A DNA stretch of 31,984 bases, taken from contig CACZRK010000273.1 in the NCBI GenBank assembly GCA_902783515.1, forward strand, positions 1-31,984. The letters are read 5' to 3'. Source of the DNA: an uncultured Coriobacteriaceae bacterium. Its GTDB lineage: Bacteria > Actinomycetota > Coriobacteriia > Coriobacteriales > UMGS124. The notes beneath the pieces were generated by a model. It was not told the DNA's origin. It saw only the letters and a program-made list of their open reading frames with translations, and did not search any database. A program made the position numbers and the translations under genes. Shown in pieces: positions 24,804 through 31,663 of this stretch; position 1 is the stretch's first letter, and the number at the start of each line of letters is the position of its first letter.

Positions 24804-25622
24804 CTAGGCCAAAGGATGCGATGACGCCATACCTACAGGCCGAGGTAGCTCTACGCGCGGCTCATCAACCTTTCCATAGGTAAGAATGACGCGATGGCCC
24901 ATATCACCTGGTAGTTGATACTCTGTAGAGTCAAGTAGTTCCATTCCAACGAGACGAGCAACCTTTGACGCTGACTTCATCTCGTCCGCAGGCGGATTTC
25001 CTTTTGAGACGACAAAGATCCCATCCTCAAACAATAGTGGCGAGGCGTATTCGAGCAGCACTGGCAGAGTACCCATAGCACGTGCCGTGACAACCGAGAA
25101 GCCATCAACAAAACGCATGGGCAATTGCTCTACGCGCTCAGCACAAGTCGTCAGTTGTCCACTAAGATCAAGATCCTCAACCATTGATTGCACTGCAGCA
25201 ATTTTCTTCTTTGTTGAATCGCAGAGCACACCATGGAGTGATGGCTCGATGATGGTGAGAGGTATGCCTGGCAAACCCGCTCCACAACCCATATCAAGAA
25301 ATGAAATGACCGAATCCTCTTCGACTTCCGCAACCTCATCCGCCGTTGGGTAGTACAGGTCAGCAAGTGAGGCAAATTTCATTATTGACTTATAATATAG
25401 GAGAGAATCGACTATATGGAGAATGACTCCCTTATTAAAGTCCCTAATTGCCGTGAGATTCATCTCATTATTCTTCTTGAGCATCAAATCGAGGTACCCA
25501 AGCAGACGAGTAGCTGTCTCATCAGTTACGTCTATGTCATACCCCTGCATCACACGAACGAGTAAATCGCGTTGCTCGTTCATCTGCTGCTGATCGACAC
25601 CCATATAGAGATCTCGTATCAT
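24804..25622 (-). CDS. rsmG: 16S rRNA (guanine527-N7)-methyltransferase
   Basis: A 272-residue SAM-dependent methyltransferase (GidB) acting on the 30S subunit. The SAM loop is DMGCGAGLPGIPL (110-122), followed by VLCDSTKKK and later VVTARAMGTLPVLLEY. It is somewhat longer than E. coli RsmG, with an acidic stretch around residues 85-105 before the SAM loop. The ATG at 25622 has GGAG six bases upstream; a TTG four codons earlier is less likely. Its place between khpB and parA is conserved around bacterial origins. Base composition is AT-richer than the distal genes. Confidence 0.93.
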   Translation of the reverse strand: MIRDLYMGVDQQQMNEQRDLLVRVMQGYDIDVTDETATRLLGYLDLMLKKNNEMNLTAIRDFNKGVILHIVDSLLYYKSIMKFASLADLYYPTADEVAEVEEDSVISFLDMGCGAGLPGIPLTIIEPSLHGVLCDSTKKKIAAVQSMVEDLDLSGQLTTCAERVEQLPMRFVDGFSVVTARAMGTLPVLLEYASPLLFEDGIFVVSKGNPPADEMKSASKVARLVGMELLDSTEYQLPGDMGHRVILTYGKVDEPRVELPRPVGMASSHPLA

Positions 25623-25864
25623 AAATTTCTCCAATATTATTATACGCGAATTATCTTCTGGAGCTTAATTATAGTGCCAAAGCGTGAACATATCTATGTC
25701 ACTAAAGCGAGAGCTACGAAGAAATGACTACGTCGCTCTCCCTTCCTCCAATATGCCCGCTTGCATCTGATAACGTTACCGCCAAAATCATCCGAAGCAG
25801 ATTCTTTTGGCAACACGGACACAGACGCCATTCCTGATCGGTTCGCACGTGATCATGATGCAAT

Positions 25865-25880
25865 CGTTTCACGTGAAACG
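25865..25880. promoter_or_regulatory. parS: parS site
   Basis: CGTTTCACGTGAAACG is a perfect 16-bp palindrome with the parS core GTTTCACGTGAAAC, between rsmG and khpB. Confidence 0.93.
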
Positions 25881-25972
25881 CTGTGGGATTAGCAATTCGT
25901 GCGTGAATAAGTGACACTGGGACAATTGCTAAATTAGTTCACAGTCAACACACTTATGTTGATAAAAATGAA

Positions 25973-26007
25973 CAGGCATCAGGAGAATCCACCTCTCCTG
26001 ATGCCTG
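25973..26007 (-). terminator. Intrinsic terminator after khpB
   Basis: A perfect 14-bp stem (CAGGCATCAGGAGA at 25973-25986 with 25994-26007), 7-base loop. On the minus strand it is followed by TTCATTTTTATC. Confidence 0.85.
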
Positions 26008-26054
26008 CTCGAACGCATATCATATGAAACTCGTGAGCGCGTGACTCGTAGGTA

Positions 26055-26714
26055 TCACTTCGTGTGGACAGGCGTGATGACGACGCAGCGATTCGGCTCA
26101 ACACCTTCCGAGTGCGTCTTCACGAGCTTGTTCGAGCGCAGCGTGAGATGAACGATGCGACGCTCGAATGGCTTCATCGGACGCAGACGAACCTCCGTAT
26201 CGCACTGCACCGCACGGCGGGCAACGGAGTTCGCCAGGCCCTTGATCTTCTCCATGTGGCGATTGTCATAGCCCTCGACGTCAACGCGCGCCGGGAAGCG
26301 AAAGCCGAGCTCCCTGTTCAGCAGCACGGAGAACATGCACTTGAAGGACTCCAGTACCTTGCCGTGATAGCCGATGAGAATGCCGAGGTCATCACCAACG
26401 ACGTTGAAGATCAGTTCGCCGTTATCGCCGTCGTACTCGTCAATCACGGCGTCGGCGGCATCAAAGTAGCCAAGTATCGACCGAAGAATCTCAATCGCAA
26501 CGTCAGCGACCTTGTCAAGCTCATCATCAGACAGCGTCTTCTTGGCGCTGACCTTATGTGCGATCTCCTCAAAGCCCTCTCGAACCGTAGCCTGCTCGTC
26601 CTCGCAGGCAGAGCTCTCGTCGCGCGTCCCCTCGATCACGTCCTCGTCAACGATATCGATGACTTCATCCTCAACGATCTCATTTTCAGAATTAATATCG
26701 TTATCAGTAGTCAT
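26055..26714 (-). CDS. khpB: RNA-binding protein KhpB (Jag)
   Basis: A 219-residue RNA chaperone with a KH domain (GDDLGILIGYHGK, about 108-119, containing the GxxG loop GYHG) and an R3H domain at the C-terminus (RPMKPFERRIVHL...SEGVEPNRCV). KhpB acts with KhpA on small RNAs and division in Gram-positives. The N-terminal Jag_N domain found in Firmicutes is absent and replaced by about 55 very acidic residues. The ATG at 26714 is preferred because GTGAGG upstream is its ribosome site; the GTG at 26729 is part of that site. It is downstream of yidC but behind a terminator, with its own probable promoter. Confidence 0.92.
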   Translation of the reverse strand: MTTDNDINSENEIVEDEVIDIVDEDVIEGTRDESSACEDEQATVREGFEEIAHKVSAKKTLSDDELDKVADVAIEILRSILGYFDAADAVIDEYDGDNGELIFNVVGDDLGILIGYHGKVLESFKCMFSVLLNRELGFRFPARVDVEGYDNRHMEKIKGLANSVARRAVQCDTEVRLRPMKPFERRIVHLTLRSNKLVKTHSEGVEPNRCVVITPVHTK

Positions 26715-26772
26715 AATAGTAAACCTCACTACGATAAGTGTAGGTGGATACGGATCGTTTGGCCATCTGTGT

Positions 26773-26802
26773 ACTATATCGCACGCGATGCACGACTATC
26801 AA
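26773..26802 (-). promoter_or_regulatory. Probable khpB promoter
   Basis: On the minus strand TTGATA (26797-26802) and TATAGT (26773-26778) are separated by 18 bases, about 60 bases upstream of the khpB start, giving a leader of roughly 50 bases. Two mismatches to the sigma-70-type consensus. Confidence 0.55.
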
Positions 26803-26933
26803 ACATACAGCTTACCCTATGGAGTCGCGGATCAAGACGACCGCGTGCATACCGCGCGTAAAAGGGCATTCTGTCTGGGCGTTCGGACCAGCCGGAGACG
26901 ACGACCACGACATGCGAAAGAAAACGAGGTAGC

Positions 26934-26975
26934 AAAAAGGGCGCCACCGAACGAAAAGCTCGTCCGATGACGCCC
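26934..26975 (-). terminator. Intrinsic terminator after yidC
   Basis: On the minus strand a 16-bp stem with three G-U pairs (26960-26975 with 26939-26954), 5-base loop, followed by a T5 run at 26934-26938. It lies 15 bases past the yidC stop. Confidence 0.85.
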
Positions 26976-26990
26976 GAGGTGTAAAGCGCG

Positions 26991-27737
26991 TTACTTCTTC
27001 TTGGTGGGGCGCTTCTTGTACTCACGGCGGACCACGTCAACCTCCACGGGCTTTGCCTGCAGCTGCTTCTGCTCCTCTTCCTTCAGCTCATGGCTCTTCT
27101 CCTTGAAGATGAGCTGCTGCTGGATGACGGCCCAGGCGCTTGAGGTGACCCAGAACAGGACTACGCCGGCCGGCGAGCTCCAGCCGACGAAGAGCATCAT
27201 GACGGCCATGATCGCGCTCATGCCCTTCGTCATGCTGTTCGAGTTCTGCTGCAGGAACATCGGCAGGAACGTGAGGACGCCGAACAGGATGACGAAGATG
27301 ATGTACGGAATCGCGGAGACGATGCCGGTCGTCGAGAAAATGGTCGCCGCGCTGTCACGAAGCGACGGGAGGATGCCGTAGAAGGCGGCGCCGTCCGGCA
27401 CGTGATCACGCAGGACGGAGAAGAGGGCGAAGAAGATCGGCATCTGCAGGAGCATCGGCAGGCACCCGGCCACCGGGTTGAACTTGTGCTCCGAGTAGAA
27501 CTTCATCATCTCTTCGTTCAGACGCTGCGGATCGTCCGCGTACTTCGTCTGAAGCTCAGTCAGAAGAGGCTGCACATGCTGCATTTCAGCCATCGACTTC
27601 TGCTGTTTGATGGTCAACGGCAGCAGGATCAGTCGAATGATGACCGTCAGAATGATGATGGCAAGGCCCCAGTCGCCGATGAAGCTCTCAAAGAAGGCGA
27701 TGGCCGAGGCCAAAGCGTTAATGATCCAATCCCACAT
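26991..27737 (-). CDS. yidC: Membrane protein insertase YidC
   Basis: A 248-residue Gram-positive-type YidC (SpoIIIJ/Oxa1 family) without the large periplasmic domain of E. coli. It has about five hydrophobic segments; Arg35 (TVIIRLILLP) corresponds to the conserved arginine in the insertion groove. The C-terminus is basic (YKKRPTKKK), fitting ribosome contact. No lipobox cysteine is seen near the N-terminus, unlike Bacillus paralogs. The start has GGAGG seven bases upstream. It follows yidD after 77 bases and is the last gene before a terminator. Confidence 0.95.
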   Translation of the reverse strand: MWDWIINALASAIAFFESFIGDWGLAIIILTVIIRLILLPLTIKQQKSMAEMQHVQPLLTELQTKYADDPQRLNEEMMKFYSEHKFNPVAGCLPMLLQMPIFFALFSVLRDHVPDGAAFYGILPSLRDSAATIFSTTGIVSAIPYIIFVILFGVLTFLPMFLQQNSNSMTKGMSAIMAVMMLFVGWSSPAGVVLFWVTSSAWAVIQQQLIFKEKSHELKEEEQKQLQAKPVEVDVVRREYKKRPTKKK

Positions 27738-27814
27738 GGGGTTTCCTCCGGGTGTCCTCTCGCCCTGCGGTCCGCATCGACGACCTGATGCCGTGCATGC
27801 GAACCACCTGACGC

Positions 27815-28090
27815 CTAACGATGCACGCGAAACAACGGCTCGAGGTGATCAGGCACGGGATCATACCCGCCCTCACTCAGGGGATGACATCTGCCAATGC
27901 GCTTGATCGCAAGCCACCCACCACGCACGAGCCCGAATCTCTCGATCGCCGTGACCGCATATTGTGAACAGGATGGCACAAAGCGGCAGCATGCTGGAAA
28001 CATAGGCGAGATACACGAGCGATAAAAGCGAATAAGACACAGCGCAATCCAGCGCGGGATGCGGGCGAGGTGGCTCGCAAGCCACCTCAC
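27815..28090 (-). CDS. yidD: Membrane protein insertion efficiency factor YidD
   Basis: A 91-residue small protein with the YidD core (LIRFYRSCISPMFPACCRFVPSC, then SQYAVTAIERFG, RGGWLAIKRIGRCHPLSEGGYDPVP). It assists YidC. The ATG at 28090 overlaps the rnpA stop by four bases (ATGA type), so translation is coupled. Confidence 0.93.
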   Translation of the reverse strand: MRWLASHLARIPRWIALCLIRFYRSCISPMFPACCRFVPSCSQYAVTAIERFGLVRGGWLAIKRIGRCHPLSEGGYDPVPDHLEPLFRVHR

Positions 28091-28419
28091 GCCAGTCCGG
28101 CCTTCTTCAACAGGTATGCGAGCGAGCCGACAACGTCATCATGGCTGACAGTTCCCGTACGTCTGTTCGCAATCAGAACGACGTCACAACCCGCATGCGG
28201 AAGACCGACCTCGTGCGCCGCGGCCCGCAGAACGCGCTTGCTGCGATTGCGCGTGACGGCATTCCCAATGCGCTTGCCCGCAATAAATGCAACGCGACCC
28301 AGAGGGTCGCGTTGAGAAATATCGCCGTTATACGTAATCAGCGAAAGATTTCTACTATTAAAGTGAATGCCCTTATGAAAGATTTCGTCTATCTGAGCAC
28401 TCGATTTAATAGTTCCCAT
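28087..28419 (-). CDS. rnpA: Ribonuclease P protein component
   Basis: A 110-residue protein subunit of RNase P, which processes tRNA 5' ends together with the RNA subunit. The conserved RNR region is seen as GNAVTRNRSKRVLRAA (about 66-81), with an upstream VAFIAGKRIGNAV strand. The start lies five bases past the rpmH stop, as usual in this operon. Confidence 0.93.
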   Translation of the reverse strand: MGTIKSSAQIDEIFHKGIHFNSRNLSLITYNGDISQRDPLGRVAFIAGKRIGNAVTRNRSKRVLRAAAHEVGLPHAGCDVVLIANRRTGTVSHDDVVGSLAYLLKKAGLA

Positions 28420-28424
28420 GCGAG

Positions 28425-28580
28425 CTACTTGGTGTTGCGCTCGTCAGAGACGGTGAGCTTCTTGCGACCCTTGGCGCGACGACGCGCGAGAACCTTGCGG
28501 CCATTCTTGGTGGCCATACGGGAACGGAAGCCGTGGGTCTTAGCGCGCTTCCTCTTGTTGGGCTGCCATGTACGCTTCAT
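28425..28580 (-). CDS. rpmH: 50S ribosomal protein L34
   Basis: A 51-residue, very basic protein (start MKRTWQPNKRKRAKTHGFR, with the usual RMATKNGRKVLARRRAKGRKKL body). It is slightly longer than the usual 44-47 residues, with the tail TVSDERNTK. It is the first gene of the rpmH-rnpA-yidD-yidC operon. A GGAGG-like site (CAGGAGGATCC) precedes the ATG. Confidence 0.97.
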   Translation of the reverse strand: MKRTWQPNKRKRAKTHGFRSRMATKNGRKVLARRRAKGRKKLTVSDERNTK

Positions 28581-28650
28581 TGTTGGATCCTCCTGGCGTG
28601 AGTACTGTGCGTACCTGCGTTGATAACGACGCAGATGGAATAGCTAGAAA

Positions 28651-28680
28651 AGTATAGGGATCGCGCGCGAGGTGCGTCAA
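28651..28680 (-). promoter_or_regulatory. Promoter of the rpmH operon
   Basis: On the minus strand TTGACG (28675-28680) and TATACT (28651-28656) are 18 bases apart, each with one mismatch to consensus, giving a leader of about 65 bases to the rpmH start. Confidence 0.75.
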
Positions 28681-29083
28681 ATGCCAGCACCGTCTCAACA
28701 CGCAAAATATCGTAATACCACAGCAGACACACGATCACGGCCATCAGGGCGATTGTCACGCCAAGACCACCGAACGACGGGAGCGGCCCGAACGCCTGTT
28801 CATGCCCGCAAGCCCGTGCGTTGGCCGACACGTCAGCGCCATGCCGGGGCGCATCGACGTCATATGACGCGGCCATAGGAAGCATGCCATCAAAAGAGAT
28901 CGACTCGCCGCGACGAGTCATGCGCGCGCTAGGACATGGATGCCATTTAGGCAACGTTAAAGCTCTATATGGGGTTCATGTGGGACCATAGAGTATCTTG
29001 GCTCCTTGAAACGTCATGAGAAGTGTCACGGAAAAATCACGACTGCTATGAAACAAGCCGTTCGGTTTCACCATTAGCCCTAC

Positions 29084-29286
29084 TTTTCAACAGTACGAAC
29101 GAAATTTTCAACAGCGAGAGTGACTGTCCGCGACTTTTCAACAGGTCACGAAATATTTTCAACAGCATTGCCGCTAATTGGCCGTTAGTTTATGCTGTTT
29201 TGTGTTGAAAAGTAGACAAAAATCTGGCACGTTTACCTGCGGTGATACGATTTCACTGTTGAAAAGTATTTTGAAACTGTTGAAAT
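29084..29286. other. oriC: Putative oriC with seven DnaA-box-like 9-mers
   Basis: TTTTCAACA occurs at 29084-29092, 29105-29113, 29135-29143 and 29156-29164 on the plus strand and at 29203-29211 and 29257-29265 on the minus strand; a one-mismatch copy lies at 29278-29286 (minus). Six of seven are followed by G. Start spacings are 21, 30, 21, then 54 and 21, near whole helical turns. The 9-mer differs from the classical TTATCCACA at two positions, so it is a lineage-type box rather than the textbook one. The AT-rich bases between the two orientations (about 29165-29224) are a candidate unwinding region. Position between rpmH and dnaA supports origin function. Confidence 0.8.
29225..29247 (+). 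promoter_or_regulatory. oriC copy of the motif shared with the par region
   Basis: Core CGTTTACCTGCGG, matching 24392-24414 at 21 of 23 positions. It lies between the fifth and sixth DnaA-box-like sites. A second local similarity follows: TGCGGTGATACGATTT (29238-29253) resembles TGCTGTGATACGTTTT (29298-29313) at 14 of 16 positions. Confidence 0.55.
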
Positions 29287-29373
29287 GTACCAAGATATGC
29301 TGTGATACGTTTTGTGCCGAACAGGCACTGCTCTGAGATGTTGCGTGTCTTCTCTATTCGGTGTGAAACGATG

Positions 29374-29388
29374 GATGAAACGTTCATC
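29374..29388. promoter_or_regulatory. Short palindrome upstream of the ATPase gene
   Basis: GATGAA and TTCATC with a three-base spacer (ACG), 76 bases before the ATG of the ATPase gene. A possible operator; nothing else supports it. Confidence 0.3.
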
Positions 29389-29463
29389 ACGCCCCGTGGA
29401 GGCGGGGCAAGCACGTATTATTAGGAGTCCTACTGATTGTGCCGGCCGGACCTATGAGCGGGG

Positions 29464-31587
29464 ATGAGCACCATAGACACCTTTTATCCGTTCGTGGATA
29501 ACAGACCTGCCCCGCAGTCCGATGACGGCCAGTCAACCGCCGACGGGCAGGGTGTCGATGACGCTGCCGCTGGTGTGAACCCCTCGACCTCTCAATCTGG
29601 TGAGGGCATGACGCCGGACGCATCCTCCAACGCCCCGCATGCAGCCCCGTTCCCACCCGCCCCGGCGGGCACGCCGCAGCAGCAGACGCCGACGCCAGCG
29701 TACGGCAAGCCTCAGGGTCAGACCATGTCCCAGACGGCGTTCGGGACGACCGACCCGCGTGCGAGCGTGAACACGCGCGCGAATGGCGACGACACGCTGT
29801 CGGACGACCAGTTCCCGCCCCTCCCACACATGCCCGCGGGCGTCTCGCTTGCGCCGTCGCACGGTCAACGACGTCGGGAGATGTCGACTGACCCCTCAAA
29901 CGGCATGGGCGCCGCCCCCATCGCGGGCACGGACTCGACGGTCGGCGCGAGGGCGGACGCAGGCGCCGGGACGCGCGTCAGTGCGGGCGACGGCGCGGGC
30001 ACGCACGACCGGATGACTGCCGCCGACATGTACCAGGCCGTCGCTGACGCCAACGCGGCGCGCGTCGCCAGGGAGATCGACGTCATCTCGGGCGGGCGTC
30101 TCATCAAGCCCGCCTATCCGGCGCGCATCGCGGTCTACGACGACATGTCCATGCCGCCGCGCGTGGTGGTCGTGGAGCCGAAGGAGATCCGCGAGTATCT
30201 CCAAGACATTCTCGACAGCACCTACGAGCTCATGAAGCAGCAGGGTGGAGACTTCTCCTACCAGGCGATTCGCGAGCTCGTCGAGAACTACATCCACGCG
30301 TCGTTCATCGAGCCGACGATCTCGATCCTCGACGGCGGCCAGACGATCGTGTTCAGCGACCAGGGTCCCGGCATCCCCAACAAGGAGGCCGCGATCAAGC
30401 CGTCGTTCACCTCGGCGACGCGCGAGATGAAGCAGTACATCCGCGGCGTCGGCAGCGGCCTGCCCATCGTGGAGGAGTACATCCACAGCAAGGGCGGCAC
30501 GATCAGCATCGACGACAACCTGGGCCACGGCACGATCATCACGATCTCGCTCGCCCACGCCGTCCCGCCGACGCCGGCGTACGACCAGCGTCACGGCCTG
30601 GACCAGCCGGGCCAGGGCGGCCAGGGGCAGGGCCAGGGCCAGCCGGGCCAGACGATGTCGCAGGCCGCGGCCGGCACGCAGGCGACGGGCCCCGCGGGCG
30701 GCGCGTTCGACCAGAACTGGGGCTACGGCCAGCCCGTCATCCCCTACGGCTCCGGCCAGCCGATGGGCTACCCGCAGGGGTACGGCCAGTACCCGCAGGC
30801 CTATCCCGGCTACGGCCAGCCGACGTATCAGCAGCCCTACCAGCAGTTCGGCCAATACGGGCAGATCGGTCAGGTCCCGCCGACGTCGCAGCCCGGCGTG
30901 GGCATGGGCATGGGCGTCGGCATGGGCATGGGGGCGGTCCCGCAGGGCGCGCCCGGCATGCCGGGATACCCGCAGGGGTACGGCCAGTACCCGCAGCGAC
31001 AGGGGGCCTACCCGCAGGGGTATGCGCAGGGCTACCCGCCGCAGCCACAGCCCCCGCAGCAGCCGTACCCGGGCGTCCCCGACGCGGGCGTGCGCGGCCA
31101 GCAGGGAGCCTATCCCCCATACCCGAACGTCGGCATGCCGCCGTCGTACGGGCCCGCCGGCGCCGGCACCCAGGCGTACGGGCGCCAGACGACGTCGATG
31201 GGCTCGTCGCCGCAGCAGCCCGCGGCCGCTGGCCAGGTCGGCGTCCCGACCGCGGCCGAAGCGACGTCCGGCGACCAGCGTGGCGCCGATGAGGCCGTCG
31301 AGAAGCCCCGGGACGGGCAGCAGGCGCCGCGCGCCGCGCGCGTCCCGCTTGACACGGAGCAGGGCGCCATCATCGGCCTGTTCGCGACCTGCGAGAAGGT
31401 CGGCCCCGCCGAGATCGAGGAGGGGCTGGGCATCACGAAGCCAACCGCCTCGCGGCGCCTGCTCGCACTCGCTAAGATTGGCTACGTGTTCAAGAGCGGT
31501 CAGAAGTACGTGCTGACGGAAGAGGGCAGGCTCGCGCTCGAGCGCCTGCAGGCTCGCGATCGCGAGCACGAGCAGGGGCAGGAGTAA
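29464..31587 (+). CDS. Origin-linked GHKL ATPase with Gly/Gln/Pro/Tyr-rich segment and C-terminal winged helix
   Basis: A 707-residue protein. Residues 1-185 are low complexity. Residues about 190-245 are a folded leader. Residues about 245-366 are a histidine-kinase-type ATPase domain: N box ELVENYIHA (271-279), G1 DQGPGIP (299-305), G2 RGVGSGLPIVEEY (327-339), and GHGTIITISL. No phosphoacceptor histidine box precedes it, so it is not an obvious kinase. Residues 370-625 are rich in Gly, Gln, Pro and Tyr (GYGQYPQ-type units, GMGMG run). Residues about 628-695 form a MarR-like winged helix (AEIEEGLGITKPTASRRLLALAKIGYVFKSG). No membrane helix is seen. dnaA starts 76 bases later, probably in the same operon. 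The ATG at 29464 has no clear spaced ribosome site, so the exact start is uncertain. Function unknown; ATP-dependent DNA binding near the origin is inference. Confidence 0.85.
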   Translation: MSTIDTFYPFVDNRPAPQSDDGQSTADGQGVDDAAAGVNPSTSQSGEGMTPDASSNAPHAAPFPPAPAGTPQQQTPTPAYGKPQGQTMSQTAFGTTDPRASVNTRANGDDTLSDDQFPPLPHMPAGVSLAPSHGQRRREMSTDPSNGMGAAPIAGTDSTVGARADAGAGTRVSAGDGAGTHDRMTAADMYQAVADANAARVAREIDVISGGRLIKPAYPARIAVYDDMSMPPRVVVVEPKEIREYLQDILDSTYELMKQQGGDFSYQAIRELVENYIHASFIEPTISILDGGQTIVFSDQGPGIPNKEAAIKPSFTSATREMKQYIRGVGSGLPIVEEYIHSKGGTISIDDNLGHGTIITISLAHAVPPTPAYDQRHGLDQPGQGGQGQGQGQPGQTMSQAAAGTQATGPAGGAFDQNWGYGQPVIPYGSGQPMGYPQGYGQYPQAYPGYGQPTYQQPYQQFGQYGQIGQVPPTSQPGVGMGMGVGMGMGAVPQGAPGMPGYPQGYGQYPQRQGAYPQGYAQGYPPQPQPPQQPYPGVPDAGVRGQQGAYPPYPNVGMPPSYGPAGAGTQAYGRQTTSMGSSPQQPAAAGQVGVPTAAEATSGDQRGADEAVEKPRDGQQAPRAARVPLDTEQGAIIGLFATCEKVGPAEIEEGLGITKPTASRRLLALAKIGYVFKSGQKYVLTEEGRLALERLQARDREHEQGQE
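30769..30996 (+). repeat. Exact 30-bp direct repeat inside the ATPase gene
   Basis: The 30 bases at 30769-30798 recur without change at 30967-30996, encoding YPQGYGQYPQ twice. A partial third copy starts at 31009. Identity at DNA level in a low-complexity segment suggests recent duplication or slippage. Confidence 0.8.
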
Positions 31588-31663
31588 TCGGCGGTGGCCG
31601 CGGGCTGGCAGCGGCGTCGCTCCCGCGTGGGCGGATGCCACCGAGACGTCGACGGAGTGAGCA

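Larger units (their letters stand above)
25623..26054. other. AT-rich intergenic region with a third parS site
   Basis: Contains the parS at 25865, the khpB terminator at 25973-26007 and a run of AT-rich sequence upstream of rsmG. A TTATCAACA-like 9-mer (minus, 25957-25965) resembles a DnaA box with one change. I see no gene. Confidence 0.6.
26715..26990. other. yidC-khpB intergenic region with terminator and promoter
   Basis: Holds the yidC terminator and a probable khpB promoter, so khpB is uncoupled from the rpmH operon. No gene is seen. Confidence 0.7.
28581..29463. other. Intergenic origin region between rpmH and the ATPase gene
   Basis: The rpmH promoter occupies 28651-28680. Bases 28700-28960 are GC-rich and contain a short hydrophobic open frame on the minus strand that I do not accept. 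Bases 28960-29330 are AT-rich and hold oriC. From 29374 to 29463 are a small palindrome and a short GC hairpin (GCCCC/GGGGC at about 29391-29408). No clear promoter for the ATPase gene was found. Confidence 0.6.

Noticed and set aside
26774..27040. An 88-codon minus-strand frame between yidC and khpB
   Set aside because: It overlaps the yidC 3' end and the terminator and has no recognisable features.
28577..28954. A minus-strand frame with one hydrophobic stretch (GVTIALMAVIVCLLW) upstream of rpmH
   Set aside because: It reads straight through the strong rpmH promoter and the rpmH ribosome site. Some codons look GC-biased, so a shorter remnant cannot be fully excluded.
30590..31210. Repeats in the ATPase gene considered as a CRISPR-like array
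   Set aside because: Units are in frame and encode GYGQYPQ-type residues with irregular spacing; no spacer structure or cas genes are present.
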